Shown: positions 6,362 through 13,961 of the stretch, piece by piece
Layout of the letters: each line of letters opens with the position of its first letter
Numbering within the stretch: the first letter of the stretch is position 1
DNA from: Actinomycetota bacterium
GTDB lineage: Bacteria > Actinomycetota > Thermoleophilia > Gaiellales > Gaiellaceae
Length of the DNA stretch: 16,595 bases
Direction of reading: 5' to 3'
Assembly: GCA_013821525.1 (NCBI GenBank)
Contig: JACDGR010000018.1
Span: forward strand, 1 to 16,595
Position numbers and translations under genes: made by a program
Notes under the pieces: model-generated
Database searches by the model: none
Told to the model about the DNA's origin: nothing
Seen by the model: only the letters and a program-made list of their open reading frames with translations

Positions 6362-6817
6362 GTGCGCGCACGTCTGCAGATGCTCGTCCTGCTCGCCATC
6401 CTCCTGGCTGCGATCGACCTAGTGGTCGCGCTCGCCACCGTGCACGTCCACCCGGAGTTCGGCCATCACCGCTCGCACACCTGGATCGCGTTGAGTGCGC
6501 TCGACTGCGTCGTCATGGCGATCCTCGCGCGCCTTCCGTCCCGCGCGGTCGCGGTCGGCTGCGGCCTGCTCGTCGGCGGCCAGCTCGGGAACTTGATCTG
6601 GGCCGTCGGTCACAACGGCGTCGTCTCGAATCCGCTCGTGATCCGCGCGGGCGAAGGAGGTGTCGCCTTCACCTTCGCGGACGTCTGCGAGCTGATCGGG
6701 GTCTGGGTACTCATGGTGGGGCTGATCGAAGTGACGTTCCGTCACCGTCACCTGCTGCCGCAGGAGAGCGTCGCGGTCAGGCTCGCACGGCGAATCTCCG
6801 TCGCGTTACGCGACTGA
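6362..6817 (+). CDS. LspA-like (signal peptidase II fold) membrane protein, probably catalytically altered
   Basis: This 151-residue protein has about four membrane helices and resembles lipoprotein signal peptidase in order and spacing of motifs. D19 lies in the first helix, GGQLGNLIW (72-80) matches GGxxGNLIDR, and VAFTFADVCELIG (101-113) matches the FNxAD motif with D107. In LspA two aspartates cut the lipoprotein signal peptide. Here the first is replaced by W80 while the second is kept, so normal peptidase activity is doubtful. GTG 6362 is chosen because the first helix begins at once; ATG 6380 is an alternative. The frame is open back to 6212, but that part is Arg-rich and unlike a membrane protein. 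The gene converges on the TPM-domain gene with 4 bp between stops. Confidence 0.7.
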   Translation: MRARLQMLVLLAILLAAIDLVVALATVHVHPEFGHHRSHTWIALSALDCVVMAILARLPSRAVAVGCGLLVGGQLGNLIWAVGHNGVVSNPLVIRAGEGGVAFTFADVCELIGVWVLMVGLIEVTFRHRHLLPQESVAVRLARRISVALRD

Positions 6818-6821
6818 GAGG

Positions 6822-8063
6822 CTAGAAATCGCCGCCGCCGCCGTCGCCGCCGCCGAAGTCGCCACCGCCAAAGTCTCCTCCGCCGCCGCCGAAGTCGCCC
6901 ATACCGCCGCCGGCGTCGTCGCCTCCACCTCCGTCGTACCCGCCGAAACCACCGAAGCCGTAGCCGCCGAACCCGCCCATCAGCTCGCCCAGCATCAAGC
7001 CGGGGAAGAAGCCGCCGAAATAGCCGCCATACATCGGCCCCGCCGCCCAGTACGGCATCGCCTGCCCGCCGACGAGCACCTGCCGCGAATCCGGCTCCCC
7101 GCCCTCCTCGATTCGGATCGCGTCGGCCGCGCACGCGGGCACCTCACGAGGCTGCCCCCCGGGCGGCGACCACTCGACGTCTCGCACCGAAGGGCCGTGC
7201 CGCGGATCGAAGAAGCACGCCGGCCGACGCTCGGGCGGGCTCTTGCCGTCCAGCCGTGCCTCCGCCGAGGCCATCAGGTAGCGCCCTTCCTCGAGCGCCT
7301 CGCCGACCGGGGCGAGCTGCTGGGGGCTTCTCGCCTGGTCGAAAGCGCCTGACGCGCGCGCGTACTGCTCGAGTGCCGCGAGGTAATCGTGCTTCGCGGG
7401 CTCGTTCGACTCGACGCGCTGCTCGAGCCCCTGCACGTCGTCGGCGAGCGCGACGAGGTCTTGGCGGACCGTCTCTTTCACCTCGCGAAACTCGTCGGCC
7501 TGCACACGCCGCCGCTTGAACCGGCGAAAGAGGAAGAACGCAATGCCGCCGAGCAGCAGGATCGGGAACAGGCCGATCCTCCGGATCCCGCCGCCGCTCC
7601 CATCGCCCTTACCACTACGGGTCGCGCCGACGCGGTCGACGAAGTCGGTCAACGTCGGGGCGATGCCGTCCGAGTGATGCGCGTTGAACGCTTTCGTCGC
7701 GAGGTCGGCCGCCTTGCCGTTCAGGTCGGTCGCCTCGGCGCGAAAATGCCCACCTGCGACAACGGCGTAGGCGCCACGATCGCCGAGCTGCCGGTGGATC
7801 TCGTCGACGATGCCGAGGGCGTCTCCACCCGCCTCGTCGAGCGCTGCAGCCGGCAGGATGGCGATGTAGATCGGGCCGTCACCCTTGGTCTCGATCTCCT
7901 GGCGAACGGCGGCGGCCTGAGCGGCCGTGATCGTCTTCGTCGCGGCCGGATCGACGTACACGGGGTTGCTCGACAGTCCGGTGACAGCCCGGTCGATGAT
8001 CGTTCCCGCGGCCGCGGCGGGCGCAAGCGCGAGCGCGGCGAGAGCTATCAGGATGAGGCGCAC
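6822..8063 (-). CDS. TPM-domain membrane protein with Gly/Asp-rich tail
   Basis: This 413-residue envelope protein starts with a signal peptide (1-19, ending APAAAAG). An extracytoplasmic TPM-like domain (about 22-145) follows, then a Gly-rich hinge, one membrane helix (161-180) with a basic RRFKRRR stop-transfer end, and a helical, possibly coiled-coil region (185-270). A segment with two cysteines (C283 in CFFDPRHGP, C311) comes next. The last 70 residues are almost only Gly, Phe, Tyr and Asp, ending in repeats of GGGDF. Secreted TPM proteins such as YgcG also end in Gly-rich tails. TPM domains have been linked to photosystem repair in plants, but the bacterial role is unclear. GTG 8063 follows GGGAAAGGG. 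It is third in a minus-strand gene set, 34 bp after the secreted-protein gene. Confidence 0.8.
   Translation of the reverse strand: MRLILIALAALALAPAAAAGTIIDRAVTGLSSNPVYVDPAATKTITAAQAAAVRQEIETKGDGPIYIAILPAAALDEAGGDALGIVDEIHRQLGDRGAYAVVAGGHFRAEATDLNGKAADLATKAFNAHHSDGIAPTLTDFVDRVGATRSGKGDGSGGGIRRIGLFPILLLGGIAFFLFRRFKRRRVQADEFREVKETVRQDLVALADDVQGLEQRVESNEPAKHDYLAALEQYARASGAFDQARSPQQLAPVGEALEEGRYLMASAEARLDGKSPPERRPACFFDPRHGPSVRDVEWSPPGGQPREVPACAADAIRIEEGGEPDSRQVLVGGQAMPYWAAGPMYGGYFGGFFPGLMLGELMGGFGGYGFGGFGGYDGGGGDDAGGGMGDFGGGGGDFGGGDFGGGDGGGGDF
6826..6990 (-). repeat. Low-complexity GCC-rich tract encoding the Gly-rich tail
   Basis: Imperfect trinucleotide-like repeats (GCCGCC, GTCGCC and GAAGTC units on the plus strand) run through this stretch and encode the GGGDF-type tail of the TPM-domain protein. 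Units vary in length, so it is coding low complexity and not a CRISPR array. It is prone to slippage. Confidence 0.6.
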
Positions 8064-8097
8064 GAGAGACCCTTTCCCCGGGTCGCGCGTCTGAATC

Positions 8098-9843
8098 TCA
8101 CGAACCGAGGAACGGCGCCCACGCCGTCAGATCGACGTCACCCTTCGCGGGCACGTCGTCGCGCGCACACAGAGCCTTGGCGATGAGCACGTTCTCGTGC
8201 GCGACGAGCCAGCGCTGATACACGGCGTCCTTCGCGAAGCGGCCGAGCACCCCTCGAGCGACGGCGATCGCGCTCTGTGGAGCGAGCGCGAGGAGCGGCA
8301 ACGGAGGCCCAAGTGCGCGCACCGCGAACCTGCCGTCGATCGTGTCGATCGTCGTGCGCTTCCCCTGTGGGAGCGTGAACGCCTGCTCCGGGGCGATCGT
8401 CTCGACGGCGAATCCGCGCGACGCGTCACCTAGCCACGGCGCGGCCGGTTGGGCCGAGACGAGCCGGACGCTCGTCGCGGCGTAGGTCGACCTGAACGCT
8501 TCGATCTGGCCCGCGGTCGCCGCCGGAGGACGGAAGCGCTCCTCGACACGGTCGCGCGCCAGCCGGTCGGTGATGATCTTCCGTGCGTCGGCGAGCGTGA
8601 TCTGCGCAGCGCCGAGCGCAGCCCGGTAGCGCACACCGCTCCCACCGAACCGGTCGCGCACGATCGCGCGCTCGGCCGCGAGCACCGTGTTCGTATCGAC
8701 CGGCTCCTCGGCGCGCAGCACCGTTCGGCCGAGGAGCGCTGTCGCAGCAGAGTTGAGGTCACCCGTCAACGACGCGGCCCTGCCGACGTCGGACTTCAGG
8801 AGCGCTTGCGTGCCGAAAGTGCAGCGCACCGCCTTCGGCAGAGAAATCTGACCCTCGGTGAGCGACGTGTTGAAGCCGGGACCGGCGAGCGTAGGCCCGT
8901 CACAAAGCCTTGAGTCGCGCGCCCACAGGTAGACGCACGCCGCGGCAGCCTTGTCGGGATCATCGCCCGCGGTCGAGAAGCTCGGCCAGCCCCACGACCA
9001 GATGCCCGAGATCTTCATGTCGGCCGCGACCTGTCTGGCGGCGAGCGCCTCGAGCTTCACGATCTCGAGCCAGGCCGAGCGCGGCTGTAGGCCCTGCCGT
9101 CCGCCTTGCCCGGCTGCGGACTGGAACTGCAGCTCGAGCGCGACGCGGCTCGCCGGGATGCCGATCTCCGAGAAGTGCGCGACCAGCCCGCGCATCCCCT
9201 TGCGCATCGAGCGGCTCGCGGCTTCCGGGCCGAGCTTGAACAGCCCCTTTGGACCGGGCGCAGTGAAGTAGACCTGGCGAATCAGGATCGCGGCCTTCGC
9301 CGCCGCCCGCCACCAGTCCGCAGCCTCCCCGCCCGTGTAGGGCGGGTTCGCGATCGTGATCGCGGGTGTCGCCCCGAGCTTGCCCAGCTCCTGGAGCAGC
9401 AGCAGCAGCACGTTCGCGCGGTACTGGGCGTTCGTGTCGCTCCATGGGGTTGGCGTCTGGGCCCCGAACAGCTCGTTCTCGGCGATCAGCGGGTGGTCGC
9501 AGCCGGAGACGCTGACGGCGAAGTCGAAGAGCCGCTTCGCCTTGTCGGGGATCGTCGCGGGATCCGCTGGCTTTGCAGTCGTGCCGACGCGGTCGTTGAG
9601 ATGGAGGTCGAAGAACACGGTGGCGGCGCCCGCTGTGCGCAGCTCGGCGGGCACCACCGTTCCGGACGAGACCGCAAGGATCATCCCCGGCTTGGGAATG
9701 ATCGGCGCGCTGTGCCCCGCATAGTCGACCCAGATCGGCGCGGTCGTCGGGATGCCGCACGCCGTTGCGTCCGCGTGTGGCCGGTCATGCGCGAGGGCGA
9801 GCGCCGCCACCGCCGCGACCACGAGTGCAACGAGCCCCTTCAC
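8098..9843 (-). CDS. Secreted two-part protein, possibly glycosidase-like barrel plus helical C-terminal domain
   Basis: I do not recognise this 581-residue protein with certainty. GTG 9843 begins a clear signal peptide (1-26, VKGLVALVVAAVAALALA then ADA). GTG 9900 is also in frame but adds 19 polar residues and overlaps the upstream gene. Residues 35-310 have strand-helix alternation with an NE pair at 122-123 (IAENELFG), E238 in VALELQF and IWSWGW at 281-286. That order resembles clan GH-A glycoside hydrolase barrels, but this is inference only. Residues 375-460 are helical with a pattern (RYRAALGAAQITLADARKII) like the chaperone part of SurA/parvulin proteins. Cysteines 29, 115, 303, 314 and 341 may form disulfides. 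The gene follows the AAA+ gene by 32 bp and precedes the TPM gene by 34 bp. Confidence 0.75.
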   Translation of the reverse strand: MKGLVALVVAAVAALALAHDRPHADATACGIPTTAPIWVDYAGHSAPIIPKPGMILAVSSGTVVPAELRTAGAATVFFDLHLNDRVGTTAKPADPATIPDKAKRLFDFAVSVSGCDHPLIAENELFGAQTPTPWSDTNAQYRANVLLLLLQELGKLGATPAITIANPPYTGGEAADWWRAAAKAAILIRQVYFTAPGPKGLFKLGPEAASRSMRKGMRGLVAHFSEIGIPASRVALELQFQSAAGQGGRQGLQPRSAWLEIVKLEALAARQVAADMKISGIWSWGWPSFSTAGDDPDKAAAACVYLWARDSRLCDGPTLAGPGFNTSLTEGQISLPKAVRCTFGTQALLKSDVGRAASLTGDLNSAATALLGRTVLRAEEPVDTNTVLAAERAIVRDRFGGSGVRYRAALGAAQITLADARKIITDRLARDRVEERFRPPAATAGQIEAFRSTYAATSVRLVSAQPAAPWLGDASRGFAVETIAPEQAFTLPQGKRTTIDTIDGRFAVRALGPPLPLLALAPQSAIAVARGVLGRFAKDAVYQRWLVAHENVLIAKALCARDDVPAKGDVDLTAWAPFLGS

Positions 9844-9875
9844 GCCCTTCAGCGTAGACCCCGAGCCTGATCTCG

Positions 9876-10862
9876 TTAGCGCGGCTTGCGCCCGAACCAC
9901 GAGCTGCGCTCGGGTTGCGGCGGGAGCGGCTCCTCGCCCAGCGCACGCGCACCGGCGAGCAGATCCTGCGGTGTGAGCACGGCGAGCTCGGCGTGCGTCA
10001 GCGTGTCCACGTCGCCCTGGCCGAGCCGGAGCGCCTGCGCGTTCAGCGCCTGCTCGAACAGCGTGCGCGCAAAGCGTGCGTTGCCGAACGACTCGTCGCG
10101 CTCGGCGCCGGCGAAGATCGAGCGCAGCGCGTCCTCGGCTCCCTCGCCGAAGCGGTAGGACGACTCGGTTGCGAACTGCGAGAAGATCTCGACGAGATCC
10201 GCGGTCGAGTAGTCGGGAAAGTCGATCTCCCGCGAGAAGCGCGAGCGCAGGCCCGGGTTCGAGTCGAGGAACCGGTGCATCAGCCTCGGGTAGCCGGCAA
10301 CGATCACGACGAGGCGATGGCGGTTGTCCTCCATGCGCTTCAGGAGCGTCTCGATCGCCTCGTCGCCGAAATCGAGCCGGTCGCTCTCGCGCGCCAGCGC
10401 ATAGGCCTCGTCGATGAAGAGGACGCCATCGATCGCCTTGCGAATCACGCGCTCGGTCTTGATCGCAGTCATGCCGACGTACTGGCCGACGAGGCCCGCA
10501 CGGTCGACCTCGACGAGCTGCCCGCGCTTCAGCAGACCCATCGAGCGGTACATCTGCGCGAGCAGCCGGGCGACGGTTGTCTTGCCCGTGCCGGGATTGC
10601 CGAGGAAGACGAGGTGCTGCGTCGTCGCCACCTCCGGCAGGCCCGATTCCTTGCGCCGGGCCTGGACGCGCAGGAACGCCACGAGCGCTCGCACCTGCTC
10701 CTTGACCGACTCGAGGCCGGGTAGCGCGTCGAGCTCTGCGAGCAGATCCTCGAGCGGCCGAGCCGGCTCCTGCCGGCGCAGGGCCTCGAAATCGAGCTCC
10801 TCGCCGATCTGCGCCCGCAGCTGGTCGCCGAGCGCCTTCAGGGTGTCGAGCGGATTGGGCAC
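9876..10862 (-). CDS. AAA+ ATPase of the CbbX/SpoVK type
   Basis: This 328-residue cytosolic ATPase has one AAA+ module. Walker A is GNPGTGKTT (88-96), Walker B is VLFIDEAY (147-154), the pore-loop-like segment is GLVGQYVGMT (123-132), and NPGLRSRF (202-209) carries likely arginine fingers. The sequence AGYPRLM (189-195) is typical of the CbxX/CfxQ family, which includes rubisco activase CbbX, SpoVK and the EccA ATPases of type VII secretion. No rubisco or ESX genes are in the window, so the partner is unknown. GTG 10862 lacks a ribosome binding site; TACCGT lies 6 nt upstream on its strand, suggesting a leaderless start. It is the first gene of the minus-strand set leading into the secreted and TPM proteins. 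Confidence 0.88.
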   Translation of the reverse strand: MPNPLDTLKALGDQLRAQIGEELDFEALRRQEPARPLEDLLAELDALPGLESVKEQVRALVAFLRVQARRKESGLPEVATTQHLVFLGNPGTGKTTVARLLAQMYRSMGLLKRGQLVEVDRAGLVGQYVGMTAIKTERVIRKAIDGVLFIDEAYALARESDRLDFGDEAIETLLKRMEDNRHRLVVIVAGYPRLMHRFLDSNPGLRSRFSREIDFPDYSTADLVEIFSQFATESSYRFGEGAEDALRSIFAGAERDESFGNARFARTLFEQALNAQALRLGQGDVDTLTHAELAVLTPQDLLAGARALGEEPLPPQPERSSWFGRKPR

Positions 10863-10868
10863 GCGGTG

Positions 10869-10885
10869 ACGGTACCCATTACGGT
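10869..10885. promoter_or_regulatory. Compact divergent promoter region with two facing -10 boxes
   Basis: Only 31 bp separate the divergent GTG 10862 and ATG 10894. On the minus strand TACCGT (10874-10869) ends 6 nt before GTG. On the plus strand TACGGT (10880-10885) ends 8 nt before ATG. Neither start has a ribosome binding site, so both transcripts may be leaderless. The -35 region of each promoter would lie in the coding region of the other gene. Confidence 0.4.
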
Positions 10886-10893
10886 CCCGGGCG

Positions 10894-12123
10894 ATGCAGG
10901 GGCCGATGAAACCGGAAGAGCTGCGCCGCTACGCCGAGCTGATCGTGCGGGGCTGCATCGCCTTCCGCCGCGGTGACAGCCTGATCCAGATGGTCAGCCT
11001 CGGCCACCGCGAGCTTGCCGTTGCGGTCGCAGAGGCCGCCTACCGGGCGGGTGCGCTCGCGGTCGACGTGCAGTACGAGGACAACCGCGTGTTCGCGACC
11101 AGGATCCAGCGGGCGCCGACGATCGCCCTCGGGCACCAGACGCCGTGGAAGCTCGCGCAGTGGAAGGCGATCGGTACGGAGTCTGTCGCGATCGTGCAGG
11201 TGATGGGTGAGTACGAGCTCGACGTCGTCGCGCCACTCTCTCCCGAGCGCATCGCCGCCGACACCGGGAGCAACAACGAGCACGTCGCAGCGATCAGGCG
11301 CGAAGCGCGCTTGCGCGGAACGATCTGCGCGTGGCCGACCGATGAGTGGGCGCTGCGCGTGTTCCCGGATCTCGATGCCGAGCAGGCGAGGCGGCAGCTC
11401 GCGAAGGATCTGCTCTCGTTCTGCCGGCTCGGCCCGAGCGATCTGCCGGGCCACCGCGGCTGGACGGAGCACCTCGCGACGCTCCGGCGCCGTGCCGCGC
11501 GCCTGACGAAGCTCGACCTGAAGGAGGTGCACATCCACGATCGGGGCACCAACTTGCGGGTGAAGATCTCGCCGCACTCGATGTGGCGCGGCGGCGGCGA
11601 GGAGGACTACTGGGGACGCAAGATCGCGATGAACGTGCCGACCGAGGAGTGCTTCATCTCCCCCGACGCAGCAGCGTCCGAGGGCACGTTCCGCTGCTCC
11701 CGCCCGCGCAGCTTCGGCGGTCGCGTGATCGAAGATCTCTCTGGCGAGTTTCGCAACGGTCGTCTCGTGCGGCTGAAGGCGAAGCGCGCGGCCGATCGCG
11801 ACTGGCTCGCGCGGTACCTCGCCGCAATCCCCAACGCCGAGCGGCTCGGCGAGATCGCGCTCGTCGACTCCTCCTCCCGCATCGGTCAGACCGGCCGCCT
11901 CTACTACAACGGGCTGCTCGACGAGAACGCAGCGGCGCACATTGCGTTCGGATCGGGCTTCGCGAAGACGCGCACGGTGCCGATCGGCCAGAAGCGATAC
12001 GGGGTCAACCGCTCCAAGACCCATCTCGACGTGATGATCGGCACGGATGAGCTGAATGCCGACGGGATCCGGCAGAACGGCCGCCGCGTCGCCCTCGTCG
12101 CGGACGGGACCTGGCAGATCTAG
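10894..12123 (+). CDS. M29-family aminopeptidase (thermophilic-type, AmpS/PepS-like)
   Basis: This 409-residue cytosolic metallopeptidase should remove N-terminal amino acids from peptides. The M29 metal and catalytic residues are all recognisable: E251 in NVPTEECF, E320 in LGEIALVD, H349 in LLDENAAAHIAFG, Y369, and H377 with D379 in THLDVMIG. In this family two metal ions, usually Zn or Co, are held by these residues. The N-terminal half (1-200) matches the dimerising domain. Length is normal. ATG 10894 lacks a ribosome binding site but has TACGGT 8 nt upstream; ATG 10906 is a possible alternative. It diverges from the AAA+ gene and has no operon partner downstream. Confidence 0.92.
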   Translation: MQGPMKPEELRRYAELIVRGCIAFRRGDSLIQMVSLGHRELAVAVAEAAYRAGALAVDVQYEDNRVFATRIQRAPTIALGHQTPWKLAQWKAIGTESVAIVQVMGEYELDVVAPLSPERIAADTGSNNEHVAAIRREARLRGTICAWPTDEWALRVFPDLDAEQARRQLAKDLLSFCRLGPSDLPGHRGWTEHLATLRRRAARLTKLDLKEVHIHDRGTNLRVKISPHSMWRGGGEEDYWGRKIAMNVPTEECFISPDAAASEGTFRCSRPRSFGGRVIEDLSGEFRNGRLVRLKAKRAADRDWLARYLAAIPNAERLGEIALVDSSSRIGQTGRLYYNGLLDENAAAHIAFGSGFAKTRTVPIGQKRYGVNRSKTHLDVMIGTDELNADGIRQNGRRVALVADGTWQI

Positions 12124-12164
12124 AGGCTCTGCAACCGGCGCTGCAGCTGCCCCCACGTGTCGAG

Positions 12165-12170
12165 TATAGT
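12165..12170 (+). promoter_or_regulatory. -10 box of the marR-MFS promoter
   Basis: TATAGT is close to the consensus TATAAT. The expected transcription start, about 7 nt on, lies near 12177, so ATG 12182 would be nearly leaderless and the upstream in-frame ATG 12173 would fall outside the transcript. Confidence 0.55.
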
Positions 12171-12186
12171 TAATGAGGTTAATGAT
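12169..12186 (+). promoter_or_regulatory. Tandem GTTAATGA repeat, candidate MarR operator
   Basis: GTTAATGAG and GTTAATGAT are adjacent 9-bp units identical at the first eight bases. They overlap the end of the -10 box and the start codon of the MarR gene. The AT-rich sequence stands out from the GC-rich surroundings. Binding here would block transcription of both genes, as MarR regulators commonly do to themselves. Confidence 0.4.
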
Positions 12187-12619
12187 TCCGACGACCAACG
12201 ATTCTGCGGCTCTTGCCAACCGTTTGCGACCCGTCCTCCTCCGGATCTCACGGGAGCTGCGACGGGAGATTCACTCCCTCGGCGTCACGGGCGGGCAGGT
12301 CTCGTTGCTGATCCAGATCAAGAGCTCGCCGGGGATCACGGCCTCCGAGCTCGCCGACAACGAGCGGATCTCCGCACCCGGCATGTCGGGGCACATCGTG
12401 CGCCTCGAGAACGCCGGACTCATCGAGCGCACCCGTGCGGCCGATCGCCGCCGGATCGGACTGACCCTGACCGCAGCGGGCGACAAGGTGCTGGTCGATG
12501 TCCGCAGGCGCCGCACCGCCTGGCTGAATGCGCACCTGAAGGGCTTGACCGAGGGCGAGCGAGAGCTGATCGCAGCCGCGCTACCTGCCCTCGAGAAGCT
12601 GCTGGAGGCGCCGAGCTAG
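12182..12619 (+). CDS. MarR-family transcriptional regulator
   Basis: This 145-residue winged-helix regulator probably acts as a dimer that represses its own operon until a ligand binds. The core runs from VTGGQVSLLIQI (35-46) through the recognition helix APGMSGHIVRLENAGL (65-80) to the wing with the family signature RAADRRRIGLTLT (85-97, D88 and R90). N- and C-terminal helices would form the dimer interface. ATG 12182 is preferred over ATG 12173 because TATAGT at 12165-12170 places the transcript start between them. The stop TAG overlaps the GTG of the following exporter gene by one base, so the two are coupled and the regulator probably controls that exporter. Confidence 0.9.
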   Translation: MIPTTNDSAALANRLRPVLLRISRELRREIHSLGVTGGQVSLLIQIKSSPGITASELADNERISAPGMSGHIVRLENAGLIERTRAADRRRIGLTLTAAGDKVLVDVRRRRTAWLNAHLKGLTEGERELIAAALPALEKLLEAPS

Positions 12620-13902
12620 TGGCGCTGCTGAAGCTCGCGTCTGCCCGGACTTTCGCCTCCCTTCGCCGCCACCACAACTACCGCCTCTTCTTCGGCGGCC
12701 AGCTGACGTCGGTGGCAGGGACGTGGATGCAGAACATCGCGATGGCGTGGCTCGTCGTCGAGCTCGCCCCACACTCGCGCGGTCTGGCGGTCGGACTACT
12801 CACCGTTTGCCGGTTCGGCCCGTTCACCCTGCTCGGTCTGATGGCGGGCGTCGTCACCGACCGCTTCGACAACCGCCGCGTCGTGATCGCGACCCAGTCG
12901 GTGCAGATGTTGTTCTCCGCGATCCTCGCGGTGATCACGCTGCTCGGTCACGTGCAGCTGTGGGAGGTCTACGCGATCGCAGCGCTGACCGGAACCGCGC
13001 TCGTGTTCGACGCCCCGTCGCGTCAGAACCTGACGTTCCAGATGGTCGGGCGGGACGAGCTGCCGAACGCGATCGCGCTCAACTCGAGCCTCTTCAATAT
13101 CGCCCGCATCTTCGGACCGGCGCTTGCAGGCGTTCTGATCGCTGCGGTCGGAGCGGGCTGGTGCTTCGCGGTCAACACGGTCAGCTTCCTCGCAGTCCTC
13201 GGCAGCCTGCTCGCGATGCGGGTCAGCGAGCTCTTCCCGCTCGTCGACCGGCGCCGGCCGACCCTATGGCGCGGCACGCGCGAAGGCCTCCGCTACGCGC
13301 GCTCGAACCGCACCGTGTTCGTGATCCTCGGAATGATGGTCGTGTTCTCGTCGGTCTGCTTCAACTTCAACATTCTGCTGCCATTGCTCGCGAAGGACAC
13401 GCTTGCCGCGGGGCCTCGCACCTTCGGGATCATCTCGGCCTGCTTCGGCGCCGGCGCGCTCGTGGGCGCGCTGACGGCGGCCGCCATCCCCGGCACGCGG
13501 TGGAGATGGATGTTCGGTGGCGCGGCCGGGTTCGGCGCGGCCGAGCTCGTGCTCGCACCGATGCACTCGACGATTGCCGCGGGAGTGCTCCTGTTCGTCT
13601 GCGGCGTCTTCTTCACGAGCTACAGCGCGAACTCGAACGCGGCGATCCAGCTCGCGAGCCCGGATTACATCCGGGGCCGGGTGCTCGGGCTCTACTACTA
13701 CGCCTGGAACGGCCTGGCCCCGCTCGGTGCGCTACTCGTCGGCTGGATGTGTGACACGGGGGGCACCGAGCTGGCGCTCTTCGTCGGCGGGACGAGCGCG
13801 ATCGCGCTGACGGCGACCGGCGTCTACGCGGTCAAGCGACCGCCGCGCGCGCAGCCAACGCCGCTGCGCGCCGGGCCGGTCTCGGAGCGACTCGCGGCGT
13901 AG
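12619..13902 (+). CDS. MFS drug exporter (DHA3/EntS type)
   Basis: This 427-residue inner-membrane transporter of the major facilitator superfamily has about 11-12 hydrophobic helices. YRLFFGGQLTSVAGTWMQNIA (from 21) is the typical first helix of the MFS_3/EntS-like exporters. The motif A loop between helices 2 and 3 reads GVVTDRFDNRR (77-87). These proteins usually export drugs, siderophores or other small compounds by proton antiport; the substrate here is unknown. GTG 12619 overlaps the regulator's TAG by one base (TAGTG), with GGAGG about 11 nt upstream inside the regulator gene. A longer open frame reaches back to 12157, but that part covers the regulator gene in another frame and is not real. 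Confidence 0.9.
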   Translation: MALLKLASARTFASLRRHHNYRLFFGGQLTSVAGTWMQNIAMAWLVVELAPHSRGLAVGLLTVCRFGPFTLLGLMAGVVTDRFDNRRVVIATQSVQMLFSAILAVITLLGHVQLWEVYAIAALTGTALVFDAPSRQNLTFQMVGRDELPNAIALNSSLFNIARIFGPALAGVLIAAVGAGWCFAVNTVSFLAVLGSLLAMRVSELFPLVDRRRPTLWRGTREGLRYARSNRTVFVILGMMVVFSSVCFNFNILLPLLAKDTLAAGPRTFGIISACFGAGALVGALTAAAIPGTRWRWMFGGAAGFGAAELVLAPMHSTIAAGVLLFVCGVFFTSYSANSNAAIQLASPDYIRGRVLGLYYYAWNGLAPLGALLVGWMCDTGGTELALFVGGTSAIALTATGVYAVKRPPRAQPTPLRAGPVSERLAA

Positions 13903-13918
13903 AGGGGCGGCGAACGAC

Positions 13919-13929
13919 CCCGTTTCGGG
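13919..13929 (+). terminator. Short hairpin between exporter and sugar-transport operon
   Basis: CCCG-TTT-CGGG forms a 4-bp stem followed by TTCT, 16 bp after the exporter stop. It is too short to be a confident terminator. The 59-bp gap itself suggests a new transcription unit, but no clear promoter is visible. Confidence 0.2.
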
Positions 13930-13961
13930 TTCTCACCAATCGGAGACGGGAGGTGAGGGAA

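Noticed and set aside
6826..6990. Repetitive GCC-rich tract as a possible CRISPR or tandem repeat array
   Set aside because: Units are short and irregular, have no spacers, and translate cleanly into a Gly-rich protein tail.
10879..12219. 446-codon minus-strand frame opposite the aminopeptidase
   Set aside because: It is the antisense shadow of the M29 peptidase, whose complete catalytic residues prove the plus-strand frame.
12157..12618. Long open frame extending the MFS gene upstream to 12157
   Set aside because: It runs across the MarR gene in another frame, its protein is Arg-rich and unlike a transporter, and the TAGTG overlap at 12619 gives a natural start.
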